NCBI RefSeq assembly: GCF_000175215.2
Contig: NC_014818.1
Location: 62,001 to 126,000 of the forward strand
DNA: 64,000 bases
Origin: Asticcacaulis excentricus CB 48
GTDB taxonomy: Bacteria; Pseudomonadota; Alphaproteobacteria; Caulobacterales; Caulobacteraceae
Reading direction: 5' to 3'
The notes under the pieces were generated by a model that saw only the letters and a list, made by a program, of their open reading frames with translations, did no database searches and had not been told where the DNA came from. Below, piece by piece: positions 51,531 through 60,959 of this stretch; within the stretch, counting starts at the first letter, position 1; each line of letters starts with the position of its first letter. A program made the position numbers and the translations under genes.

Positions 51531-54083
51531 ATGACAGTGACTATGCGCATCACATTGCTGGCAGGGGTGCTTGTCTGTGCACCGCTTCAGGTGTTTGCTG
51601 ATCCGAATCTGTATGAGTTGCCTGATCTGCGTATTGGCCTTGGCAACGACAATGAGGGCGACACCATCCCCGGCCCGGCGCGTCCGAATGGCTCCATCCA
51701 CCCATCCCCTGAAACGCTCAATCCCAACAATTCCGGGTATAATCCGGCCGAAAAGATCAGCGGTTTTGGTCAGTTGCATACGCAGGGCTCAGGCGGCGTT
51801 ACGACTTACGGTACGTTTTTGCTGTCACCGCAGGTGGGCGCGCCTTTGTTCAATGAGCCCGACCATCTGTCGGACAAGGCCAATGTTGAGATGGCGGCGG
51901 ATTACTACGCGGTCGATCTGGCGCGATATAAAACGCGGGTTGAGATTACCCCCGCCCACTATTCGGCCCTCTATCGTCTGACCTATCCGCAAACTGATGA
52001 GGCCCAGCTGGTTATCGATGTGACGCGCAAGGTAGGCGGTTTGGTCGCCTCCGAAGCGGCCGAGGTGACCTATGATCCGCAAACGGGAAAGATCGTCGGT
52101 CATGTCAGGGCCAAGGGTTACTGGAACCCGGCCCTGATCGACATCTGGTTCGTCGCGAAAGTCAGTCAGAAGGCCACGCGCTGGGGCATTTTCGACAAAG
52201 CGACGGCGAAACCTGGGGCGAGCGCGGGCCGGACGGGCCCCGATCAGCGGCTGGGGGCCTGGCTGACTTTCAAGGGCGACCCGTCAAAGCCGGTACTGGT
52301 CAAGCTGGCCGTCTCCTTCACTAGCGCGGAAACTGCTGAGGCGCTTCTTGATCAGGAGATTCCGGATTGGGATTTCGATGCTGTGCGGCAACAAACGCAG
52401 GTGGCGTGGAATGCGCAACTGTCCAAAATCGAAGTGTCAGGCCTGACTGAGCCCCAGACGCGGCGCTTTTATACCGCGCTCTATCACGCCTCCATCCAGC
52501 CGCGTGACCGCTCGCTGGATCAGCCCAAGACCCAACTCAATCGACCCAACTGGGACGATCACTATACGCTGTGGGACACCTATCGCACCCTGTTTCCGCT
52601 TATGTCTCTGATTTCACATAAGAATTACACCGCCAACCTCGACAGTCTGATTCACACGTTTGACAAGTTCGGGGCGGCGGATACAGCTATTATTGGCGGC
52701 CAGAACTACCATGTGGGCCAGGGCGGCGATGAGGTGGACAATGTTCTGGGCGAGGCCCTGATCCGCGGCGCGGACGGCGTCGACTGGTCGCAGGCGTGGC
52801 GCGTCACCCATTTCAATGCTTTCGAACGGCGCCGCCCGCGCTATCTGAGCGACGGCTATTTCGGGGTTGGCGATCTCAGCCCGGAGCCGAACAATCAGCG
52901 CGCCAAATCCGGTTCATCGACACTGGGCTTTGCGCTGAATGACTACTATGCCGCGCAAATGGCGCAAAAGACCGGGCACGCTGATGAAGCACAGACTCTC
53001 CTGAAAAGATCGGCGAACTGGAAAAAGATATGGAACCCGTCCACCCAGAGCGACGGGTTCAGCGGCTTCCTGATGCCGCGCTATCCGAACGGCACGTTTC
53101 AGGACATCGACCCCAAGCTGGGTTGGGACGGCAAGGTCCACAACAATGTCGGCTATTACGAAGGCACGGCGTGGATTTATTCTTACGGCGTATTGCATGA
53201 TCTCGATGGCCTGATCGAAGCGATGGGCGGCCGTGTGCGCTTCAACGAGCGCCTGCAATATGCCCTGAGCGCGCATCTGATCGACATTACCAACGAGCCG
53301 TCCTTTTCGACGCCGTGGCTGTTCCACGCGATTGGGCGCGCGGATCAGTCGTCGTACTGGGCGCGCGATACGTTCAAGTATTTCACGGATACGGCCTATC
53401 CCGGTGATGAAGATGCCGGTGCGATGAGCTCTAACTATGTGTTCAACCGTCTGGGCCTGTTTCCGAAGCTGACGACTGACCGCTACTACCTACACGGGCC
53501 GCGTCATGCGCGCAGCGTCCTGCGTCTTGAGAATGGCAAGACGTTCGAGATTACCGCCACCAATGCCGGTCCCGAGCGCCCCTACATCGCGGCGGTGACG
53601 CTCGATGGTCAGCCACTTGAGACGCCCTATGTGACGCAGGCGCAAATCCGGAGTGGCGGGCAACTGTCCTTCACTATGAGCGAAACGCCGGGGCAGTGGG
53701 TCTATGACGGGGCAGTCGTGGGGGTCAATGCCTCGGTGCCTGCGCTGGTGGATGGCAAGACCTCGACGAGCTGGGTCGCGGCACCCGGAGACAGCTCGAC
53801 GTTTGATCGATCCAAACCGGTTTGCTTGAAAGCCTATAGCCTTAGCGTTGGCGCGGAGGCGCCCATGCCTTCGGCCTGGCGACTGGAAGGCTGGGACGGC
53901 AAGCGCTGGCGCGAACTGGACCGCCGTAAGGGCGAGGTCTTTGATCGTCCGCACATGACGCGCGTGTTTGACCTCAAAACCGCAGCCTATGCCCGCTACC
54001 GGCTACACATGGCCGGGAAGGTGAAGGCGCAGGTGGCCGAGATCGAGTTAATCGCGGGCGCACCCAGAACCTGCATTCAATAA
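51531..54083 (+). CDS. GH92-family glycosidase with C-terminal discoidin-like domain
   Basis: The 850-residue product has a signal peptide (ITLLAGVLVCAPLQVFA), the GH92 N-terminal region (GNDNEGDTIPGPARPNGSIHP), WDTYRTLFPL, YEGTAWIYSYGVLHD and GDEDAGAMSSNYVF with the Asp group. About 130 C-terminal residues (TSTSWVAAPGDSSTFD, AWRLEGWDGKRW, ARYRLHM) look like an F5/8 C or CBM32-type binding module. EGT replaces the EGN of the other GH92 here, hinting at a different specificity. It is the first gene of a plus-strand series of carbohydrate genes; GAGG precedes the ATG. Confidence 0.88.
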   Translation: MTVTMRITLLAGVLVCAPLQVFADPNLYELPDLRIGLGNDNEGDTIPGPARPNGSIHPSPETLNPNNSGYNPAEKISGFGQLHTQGSGGVTTYGTFLLSPQVGAPLFNEPDHLSDKANVEMAADYYAVDLARYKTRVEITPAHYSALYRLTYPQTDEAQLVIDVTRKVGGLVASEAAEVTYDPQTGKIVGHVRAKGYWNPALIDIWFVAKVSQKATRWGIFDKATAKPGASAGRTGPDQRLGAWLTFKGDPSKPVLVKLAVSFTSAETAEALLDQEIPDWDFDAVRQQTQVAWNAQLSKIEVSGLTEPQTRRFYTALYHASIQPRDRSLDQPKTQLNRPNWDDHYTLWDTYRTLFPLMSLISHKNYTANLDSLIHTFDKFGAADTAIIGGQNYHVGQGGDEVDNVLGEALIRGADGVDWSQAWRVTHFNAFERRRPRYLSDGYFGVGDLSPEPNNQRAKSGSSTLGFALNDYYAAQMAQKTGHADEAQTLLKRSANWKKIWNPSTQSDGFSGFLMPRYPNGTFQDIDPKLGWDGKVHNNVGYYEGTAWIYSYGVLHDLDGLIEAMGGRVRFNERLQYALSAHLIDITNEPSFSTPWLFHAIGRADQSSYWARDTFKYFTDTAYPGDEDAGAMSSNYVFNRLGLFPKLTTDRYYLHGPRHARSVLRLENGKTFEITATNAGPERPYIAAVTLDGQPLETPYVTQAQIRSGGQLSFTMSETPGQWVYDGAVVGVNASVPALVDGKTSTSWVAAPGDSSTFDRSKPVCLKAYSLSVGAEAPMPSAWRLEGWDGKRWRELDRRKGEVFDRPHMTRVFDLKTAAYARYRLHMAGKVKAQVAEIELIAGAPRTCIQ

Positions 54084-54127
54084 CTGGCTTTCGGACGCTC
54101 TACGGCGTCTCAACTACGGAAAACACT

Positions 54128-57100
54128 ATGTCCTATCGTCCTTATGCGCTGGCCTCGGTTCTCACCGGGCTGGCGATGCTTGTGCCTGTGCCATCGTTTG
54201 CACAAACGCCCCCAGCGCAGGGGACGGCAGAATGGGAGCAGCCTGAGGTGGTGGCGGTGAACCGCGAGCCGATGAAGGCGACCTTCTTCAATTTCGAGAG
54301 CCGTGATCTTGCGCTGAAGGGCGACAAATCGGCCTCAACGCGCTTTTTGTCGCTGGATGGCACCTGGGATTTCAAATTCTCCAAAGGTGTCGATAATCGC
54401 CCGAAAGATTTCTACAAAGCCGGCGCGAACCTGAGCGGCTGGGATAAGATTCAGGTCCCCGGCATGATTCAGGCGCAGGGCGACGGCAAGTTCGGCCTGC
54501 CGGAATTCTTCAATATCAAATATCCCTTCCCGGCGAATGAGCCCTTCATCCCGCACGATATGATCGAGGTGGGCTCGTACAAGCGTAGCTTCGAGGTGGC
54601 CGCGGATTGGACCGGTCAGGATGTGTTTTTGCATATCGGCGCGGCGGGTGCGGCCTATTACATCTGGGTCAATGGCGAGAAGGTCGGCTATTCGGAAGAT
54701 TCTAAGCTGCCGTCCGAATTCAATGTGACGAAGTTCCTCAAGCCTGGTCACAATGAGATCGCGCTGGAAATCTACCGCTATGCCGATGGTTCTTACCTTG
54801 AGGATCAGGACTTCTGGCGGCTGTCGGGGATTGAGCGCTCGGTCTATCTTTATGCGGAGCCCAAAACGCGCCTGCGCGATTTCACGGTGCGCGCCACCCT
54901 CGACAAGACCTATACAGACGGCGTCTTTGCGCTGGAGGCCGAACTGGCGGGTCAGAAAGGTGCGGCCACAGTGACCGCCACCGTCTATGACGGCGAGACG
55001 CCGGTGCTGAAAACCACGAGCAAGGCCAGTGTCGGCAAGCCCGCGCAACTGAGCGGCACACTCAAGGGCGTCAAGGCGTGGACGGCGGAGACGCCCAACC
55101 TTTACCGGCTGGTGATCGAGGTCACCGACGCCAAGGGCAATCTGATCTCGGCCACCGCGAAGAAGATCGGCTTCCGCACGGTGGAAATCCGCAATGGCGA
55201 GGTCCAGGTCAATGGCAAGCGCATCCTGATCAAAGGCGTCAACCGCCACGAGCACGACCCGAAAACCTACCGCGTCATGACGCAGGAGCTAATGCGCAAG
55301 GATGTCGAGCTGATGAAGCAGGCCAATGTCAATGCGCTGCGCACCTCGCACTATCCCAACGACCCGTATCTCTACGACCTCGCTGACGAATATGGCCTCT
55401 ATATCATGGACGAGGCCAATATCGAGAGCCATGAATATATGACGCTGGGCCGGGATACCGGCGATGTCAGCGTGCAGTTGGGCTACAAGCCGCACTGGGC
55501 CGCCGCGCATCTAGATCGCGTCAGCCGTATGGTTGAACGCGACAAGAACCACCCGTCGATCATCTTCTGGTCGCTCGGCAATGAAACGGGGGTTGGCCCC
55601 AATTTCGAGGCCGCGGCAAAATGGGTGCGGCAGACTGATCCGACGCGTCTGATCTCCTTCCTCGGCTACAGCGCCCTGACCGAAGAACACAGGCCCAATG
55701 CGTATGTCGATATCTATGCGCCGATGTATGACGATATCGATCGGATGCGCGACTATGCCGAAGACCCGCAATTCACCCAGCCGATGATCCAGACGGAATA
55801 TGCCCATGCCATGGGCAACAGTCTGGGCAACTTCGCCGACTACTGGGAGACGATCCGAGCGCACAAAAAGCTTCAGGGGGGCTTTGTCTGGGACTGGGTC
55901 GATCAGTATGTCTATGCCAAGGACGCCAGGGGTCGCACCTATTGGGCGTCTGGTTTCGACCTTAACCCCAAACACGGCGATAACAGCGTCATCGGCGACG
56001 GTGTGATCAAGGCCGACCGCGACCCGGACCCCGAATATTACGAGTTGCGCCACGTTCAGGCCCCGCTGGCCTTTAGTCGTGATGCAAGCGGTACGGTTTC
56101 TGTGCAAAACCGTCACGATTTCATAGATTTATCGGGCTATGAACTGCGCTGGGAACTGGCGGTTGGTGGCCGTAGACAGACCGGCGGTACTCTCCCGACG
56201 CCTGTGGTCAAGGCGGGTGAGACGAAGCCGCTGACGCTGAATCTGCCTGACCTGCCCGCCGACGGTGAAGCCATCCTGACTCTGCGAGCCCTGTCGCGGG
56301 AGGGGGCCGTCAAAGGCGTGCCAGGTGGTACCGAACTGGCTTTTGGCCAGTTTATCCTCCGCCCGGCCACGCCCCTGCCGTCGCTAGTGGTGGGCGGCGT
56401 TCAGTTATCGCGCACGTCTGAGGCTTTGTCGCTTAAGGCGGCGACGCGACAATTGACGGTGGACCTGCGCACCGGCTTGATGCGTTACGACGAGGCGGGC
56501 CGTCGCCTTCTTAGCGGCGGGATGCCCAATTTCTGGCGCGGCCTGACCGATAATGATGTCGGCATCGGCCTTGCAAAAAGTCACGCCGACTGGAAGCATT
56601 ATTCCACCAAGAGGCGTCTGCGGGGTATCGATAGCGGCCCCGACCGCATCAAGGTGCGCTATGCGCTGGGTGAAGGCGGCGGGCGCTTTGACATTACCTA
56701 TCAGATGTCCGCCGATGGTCAGGTCGATGTCACCGCTGATTTTGTGCCGTTAAAAGACGATCTGCCTGACCCGCTGCGCGTCGGTCTGCGCTTCGATTTC
56801 GATGCGGCACTGGACGGGCTGAACTGGTACGGGCGCGGGCCGTGGGAAAGCTATGCCGACCGCAAGACGGGCGCGGCGCTGGGGCTCTATAGCGCATCCG
56901 TGCGGGCGCAATATCATGACTATGCCCGCCCGCAGGAATCCGGCAACAAGACCGATGTGCGCTGGCTGAGCCTGTCTGATGCAGCTGGCTTTGGTGTCCG
57001 CGTCAGCGGAGCGCAGCCCCTGTCGGTCAATGCCCTCCCGTTCCCCTATGAGGACCTCTACATGCGCCCCCAAGGCACATGGAAGTCCTCAGATATCGTG

Positions 57101-57259
57101 CCGCGTGGTGACGGGTCGCTGCTGGTCGATATCACTCAGGCCGGGGTTGGCGGCGATACCGGCTGGAACAGTATTGGACGCCCGCTTGTGAAATACCGCA
57201 TCCCCTTGCAGCCGGTCAGCTATCGCTTCCGCCTTTCGGCTAATGAAAAGACGAATTAA
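54128..57259 (+). CDS. GH2 beta-galactosidase, LacZ type, secreted
   Basis: The 1043-residue protein has the five-domain LacZ layout after a signal peptide (ALASVLTGLAMLVPVPSFA): a jelly-roll sugar-binding domain, two Ig-like domains around the TIM barrel, and a C-terminal beta-galactosidase small-chain domain (NFWRGLTDNDVGIG, NWYGRGPWESYADRK). The acid/base Glu is in WSLGNETGVG and the nucleophile Glu in IQTEYAHAMGNS. It should release beta-linked galactose in the periplasm, for instance from galactan or arabinogalactan. It lies 44 bases after the GH92 gene and 14 bases before GH115. Confidence 0.92.
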   Translation: MSYRPYALASVLTGLAMLVPVPSFAQTPPAQGTAEWEQPEVVAVNREPMKATFFNFESRDLALKGDKSASTRFLSLDGTWDFKFSKGVDNRPKDFYKAGANLSGWDKIQVPGMIQAQGDGKFGLPEFFNIKYPFPANEPFIPHDMIEVGSYKRSFEVAADWTGQDVFLHIGAAGAAYYIWVNGEKVGYSEDSKLPSEFNVTKFLKPGHNEIALEIYRYADGSYLEDQDFWRLSGIERSVYLYAEPKTRLRDFTVRATLDKTYTDGVFALEAELAGQKGAATVTATVYDGETPVLKTTSKASVGKPAQLSGTLKGVKAWTAETPNLYRLVIEVTDAKGNLISATAKKIGFRTVEIRNGEVQVNGKRILIKGVNRHEHDPKTYRVMTQELMRKDVELMKQANVNALRTSHYPNDPYLYDLADEYGLYIMDEANIESHEYMTLGRDTGDVSVQLGYKPHWAAAHLDRVSRMVERDKNHPSIIFWSLGNETGVGPNFEAAAKWVRQTDPTRLISFLGYSALTEEHRPNAYVDIYAPMYDDIDRMRDYAEDPQFTQPMIQTEYAHAMGNSLGNFADYWETIRAHKKLQGGFVWDWVDQYVYAKDARGRTYWASGFDLNPKHGDNSVIGDGVIKADRDPDPEYYELRHVQAPLAFSRDASGTVSVQNRHDFIDLSGYELRWELAVGGRRQTGGTLPTPVVKAGETKPLTLNLPDLPADGEAILTLRALSREGAVKGVPGGTELAFGQFILRPATPLPSLVVGGVQLSRTSEALSLKAATRQLTVDLRTGLMRYDEAGRRLLSGGMPNFWRGLTDNDVGIGLAKSHADWKHYSTKRRLRGIDSGPDRIKVRYALGEGGGRFDITYQMSADGQVDVTADFVPLKDDLPDPLRVGLRFDFDAALDGLNWYGRGPWESYADRKTGAALGLYSASVRAQYHDYARPQESGNKTDVRWLSLSDAAGFGVRVSGAQPLSVNALPFPYEDLYMRPQGTWKSSDIVPRGDGSLLVDITQAGVGGDTGWNSIGRPLVKYRIPLQPVSYRFRLSANEKTN

Positions 57260-57273
57260 ACAGAGGAAATCCT

Positions 57274-60048
57274 ATGTCACGAGTTTGGCTTTTTTCGACC
57301 CTGCTACTGGCCTGTTCGGGCGCGGCCTCGGCGGCGGAGACCACCCTGTTTGACGGCACGCAGCCGATCAGCATCGTCCACGACAAGAACGCGACCGTAT
57401 CTCTGGCGGCGCAGATGCTGTCGGACGATCTGAAGGCGCTTACGGGTCAGCCGGCGAAGGTATCGCAACGCCTGTCTGACTGCGCGCAGGTTTGCGTTGT
57501 TATCGGGCAATTTGATGCGCCGGTTGTCACGAAGCTGGCTAAGGCGGCAGGGGTTGATCCGCTCGCGCTGAAGGGGGCGTGGGAACGTTATGGTCGGGTA
57601 GCCTTCACGCATCAGGGCAAGACCTATGTGCTGGTCTATGGCTCCGACCGACGCGGCACCATTTATGGCGTCACGGACCTGTCGCGTGAGCTGGGCGTGT
57701 CGCCCTGGGAATGGTGGGCGGATGTCAAGCCACGCCGCGTAAGCCGCCTCACCTTCGATGGGGCGCCGCGCCAGTCGAAAGCACCGTCGGTGCAGTATCG
57801 CGGCATCTTTCTAAATGATGAGGACTGGGGCCTTGAGCCGTGGGCCGGCAAGACGCTGGAGCCGGAAGTCGGCAATATCGGGCCCAAGACCTATAAGCGT
57901 GTTTTTGAGCTGATGTGGCGCCTGAAGGCCAATACATTATGGCCGGCCATGCACATCAACACCGTTCAGTTCTATGGCAATAAGGCCAACCCCAAGCTGG
58001 CCGACGACTACGCGATTGTCATGGGCACCTCGCACGCCGAGCCGATGGCGCGCAACAATCTGCGCGAATGGGATGAGGCGCGCAACGGCCCCTTCAATTT
58101 CAAGGTCAACCGCGACAAGATCCTCGACTACTGGCGCACGCGTCTGAAGGAGACAGCCCGCGACGAGAACATTTATACGGTCGGCCTGCGCGGCCTGCAT
58201 GATGGCCCCATGCAGGGCGCCGATACCCTTGAGGCCCGCAAGGACGTGCTTCAATCGGTGATCGGCCTGCAACGCGATCTGATCCGGTCAACCTTCCGTA
58301 AGGCGCCGGAGACGGTGCCGCAGGCTTATGTTCTCTATCACGAGCTTCAGGAGGCCTATGATGCCGGGCTGAAACTGCCCGAAGACGTGACCCTGATGTG
58401 GGCGGATGACAATTACGGCTATGTGCGCCGCCTGAGCAATGCGGAGGAGCGCAAACGGTCCGGTGGATCGGGCGTCTATTACCACCTGTCCTACTGGGGA
58501 CGTCCGCACGATTATTTGTGGCTGGGGACGACGCACCCGGCGTTGATTCATGCTGAAATGCAGAAGTCTTACGCGCTGGACGCCCGGCGCATCTGGATCG
58601 TCAATGTCGGCGACATCAAGCCGATTGAGTATCTGACGGAATATTTCCTAGACCTCGCCTTCGATGCCGACCGCTTTGCCGAGGACCCGCGCGACCACCT
58701 TACCAAATGGGCAGCGGAGCAGTTTGGCCCCGAGCAGGCGACGCCAGTCGCCGACCTGATGATGGGTTATTATGACCTCGCCTTCGAACGGAAGCCCGAA
58801 TATATGGGCTTCTCCGAGACCGAACCGGTCACGCCGGTGACGGAGAGCGATTTCGTCAAGCCCGACGGCGAAAAGGCGCAGGCGCGCCTTAAGGCCTATG
58901 CGGATCTGGTGGCCCGCGCCGAGGCGGTGGCGAATACCCTGCCTTCCGACCGTAAGTCGGCCTTTTTCGAGATGATCCTCTATCCGGTGCGCGGCGCAGC
59001 CAATCTCAACAGCCGTAAACTGAACCTTGATCTGGCTAATCTCTATGCCCGTCAGGGCCGCGCCAGCGCCAATGCTTATGTGGCGAAGGCCAAGGCGGCG
59101 CATCAGGCGCTAGTCGCCGATACGGCCACCTATAATGGGCTGGAAAACGGCAAGTGGAACCATATGATGGATATGGCCCCGCGTAAACTGCCGGTGTTTT
59201 TGGAACCCATCTGGCCGCAATGGTCAGTGTCGCCGGAAAAGGGCTGTGCAGCGGCGGTCTCAGGCGGCTGGTGGAACGATGAAAACGCGCTGACATTTGT
59301 CACGGGTCAGCCGCGAAGCCGCGTCATCGAGCTTTTCAGCCGCGATACGGAGGCCCGCGACTGGTCACTTAAGGTCACGGGGGACAGCCTCAAAATTTCC
59401 GACACCAGCGGGCGTCTGGTGACCGGCAACGGTTTTGAGCAACGCCTGACCGTCAGCTATGACGGTGGGGCCTCTACTGGTCCTATCGACATTGCCTGCG
59501 GCGGTAAGACAGTCCGCGTCTATACCAAGCTGCTGCCCGCGCCGGCCCAGACGGCGTTTATCGAAAACGACCGCCGTGTCGTCATCCCGCTGGCCTCACA
59601 GAGTGGGGAAGATTGGGAACGACTGGACGGTCTCGGTCATTCCGGCAACAGCCTGCGCTCACGTCTAACCCTGCCCACGCGCGCGACCGCTTCTGGCACG
59701 CCCCTGACTTATAGCTTTACCACCTATAGCGCCGTGGGCGGCACGGTAAGTGTCGTGGCCCTGCCGGTTCATGCGCTCAATCCGGCGACAGGCCTGAAGG
59801 TCGCAGTACAGCTGGATGATGGCCCGCTTCACGTGATGGACTTCGCCACGGCAGGCCGCAGCGATGTCTGGCGTGGCAATGTCCTGATCAACAAGGCTGT
59901 GGAAACCTGGAGCTTCAAAAAACTGAATGCTGGGGTTCACACGCTGAAACTCTGGCCGCTCGATCCCGGCGTGGTGCTCGATTATGCCGAGGTGAAGCTG
60001 GATGGGGCCGATAAATACTACGGTGTGGTTGAGGCCTCTACCCACTGA
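57274..60048 (+). CDS. GH115 alpha-glucuronidase, secreted
   Basis: The 924-residue product begins with a signal peptide (LLLACSGAASA) and has the GH115 marks: a small N-terminal domain, FLNDEDWGLEPWA, RLKANTLWPAMH, MGTSHAEPMARNN and a C-terminal beta-sandwich (about 780-920). GH115 removes terminal glucuronic or 4-O-methylglucuronic acid from glucuronoxylan and also from arabinogalactan. The neighbouring beta-galactosidase favours an arabinogalactan-like target, by inference. AGAGGAAA precedes the ATG. Confidence 0.92.
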   Translation: MSRVWLFSTLLLACSGAASAAETTLFDGTQPISIVHDKNATVSLAAQMLSDDLKALTGQPAKVSQRLSDCAQVCVVIGQFDAPVVTKLAKAAGVDPLALKGAWERYGRVAFTHQGKTYVLVYGSDRRGTIYGVTDLSRELGVSPWEWWADVKPRRVSRLTFDGAPRQSKAPSVQYRGIFLNDEDWGLEPWAGKTLEPEVGNIGPKTYKRVFELMWRLKANTLWPAMHINTVQFYGNKANPKLADDYAIVMGTSHAEPMARNNLREWDEARNGPFNFKVNRDKILDYWRTRLKETARDENIYTVGLRGLHDGPMQGADTLEARKDVLQSVIGLQRDLIRSTFRKAPETVPQAYVLYHELQEAYDAGLKLPEDVTLMWADDNYGYVRRLSNAEERKRSGGSGVYYHLSYWGRPHDYLWLGTTHPALIHAEMQKSYALDARRIWIVNVGDIKPIEYLTEYFLDLAFDADRFAEDPRDHLTKWAAEQFGPEQATPVADLMMGYYDLAFERKPEYMGFSETEPVTPVTESDFVKPDGEKAQARLKAYADLVARAEAVANTLPSDRKSAFFEMILYPVRGAANLNSRKLNLDLANLYARQGRASANAYVAKAKAAHQALVADTATYNGLENGKWNHMMDMAPRKLPVFLEPIWPQWSVSPEKGCAAAVSGGWWNDENALTFVTGQPRSRVIELFSRDTEARDWSLKVTGDSLKISDTSGRLVTGNGFEQRLTVSYDGGASTGPIDIACGGKTVRVYTKLLPAPAQTAFIENDRRVVIPLASQSGEDWERLDGLGHSGNSLRSRLTLPTRATASGTPLTYSFTTYSAVGGTVSVVALPVHALNPATGLKVAVQLDDGPLHVMDFATAGRSDVWRGNVLINKAVETWSFKKLNAGVHTLKLWPLDPGVVLDYAEVKLDGADKYYGVVEASTH

Positions 60049-60082
60049 GGGTGCCGGTGGAACCCCGCAGAAAGGCTGAGTC

Positions 60083-60811
60083 ATGATCAACGAAACCAGC
60101 CATGGGCTCAACTTCGCATCCCGACCCAAGGCGACGCTTGTGGGCGCGGAAAAGGAGCCGTTGATCATTATTGATGATGCCTTTCTCGACCCGGACGCTC
60201 TGGTGCACTACGCGACCACGCAGGCCCGGTTTGGGCCCGGCGGTGCGGCCTATCCGGGTGTACGTGCGGCCGTCCCCGAAGGGCTTAACGCAGCGTTGTT
60301 CTACGCTTTGCAGCCACTCATGCAGCAGGTGTTTGGGGTAACAGAGGAGGACGAGGTGTCCATGGCATCGTCCTATTCGGTTATCTCTTTCCAACCGGAA
60401 CACCTGTCACAGGCGCGGAGCCTTCCTCACTACGATTCAACACCGGACAAAAATCTGGCTATCGTGGTTTATCTGTGTGACGAAACTTGGGGTGGGACGC
60501 GCTTTTATCGTCACCGCTCAACCGGTTTTGAGCGTGTCTCAACTGACCGCAGCGAAGCCTACAATTTGCGTTTGGGTCAGGAGTTGCTGCATGGGCCGCC
60601 GATAAGGGGCTATCCCGATGCAGCACATCCTCTGTTCGACGTGGTGTATGAGGTTGAGGCGCGCTTCAATCGTCTTGTGCTTTATCGCTCACGCGCGCTG
60701 CATTCTGCGATTATAGCGAACGCAAACAGGCACGTGGAGAACGCGTTTACAGGGCGCCTGACCCTGACCTCTTTCATCGAGGCGCGCCATCAGGGGCCCT
60801 GGAGCCGATGA
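60083..60811 (+). CDS. DUF6445 family protein, 2-oxoglutarate-oxygenase-like
   Basis: The 242-residue cytosolic-looking protein has an HxD pair in SLPHYDSTP (H116, D118), the strand LAIVVYLCDE, the motif WGGTRFYRH and a later His in YRSRALHSAI (H207), the order seen in Fe(II)/2-oxoglutarate oxygenases and in DUF6445. Proteins of this group often sit beside TonB receptors and carbohydrate genes in Caulobacterales and Xanthomonads; their reaction is unknown. GAAAGG precedes the ATG, 34 bases after GH115, so it belongs to the same operon. Confidence 0.8.
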   Translation: MINETSHGLNFASRPKATLVGAEKEPLIIIDDAFLDPDALVHYATTQARFGPGGAAYPGVRAAVPEGLNAALFYALQPLMQQVFGVTEEDEVSMASSYSVISFQPEHLSQARSLPHYDSTPDKNLAIVVYLCDETWGGTRFYRHRSTGFERVSTDRSEAYNLRLGQELLHGPPIRGYPDAAHPLFDVVYEVEARFNRLVLYRSRALHSAIIANANRHVENAFTGRLTLTSFIEARHQGPWSR

Positions 60812-60959
60812 GGGGTCTCAATCGGGACAGTTTTAAGTGAAAACGCCATCATGATTTACGCGTCTGCTTTGCCGCATAACCCTCATTCGTAAGAGTGTAA
60901 ATCACCCATAGTCCGCTTTGGACGATCTCACGCCTTTCTTTTTTGATCGAAAGCCTGCC
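60812..60959. other. 148-base gap within the plus-strand series
   Basis: The gap before the second GH28 gene is longer than the others in the series and AT-richer, so an internal promoter is possible. I see no terminator. Confidence 0.3.

Noticed and set aside
51249..51779. 176-residue minus-strand reading frame
   Set aside because: It runs antisense into the start of a clear GH92 gene and crosses a strong terminator.
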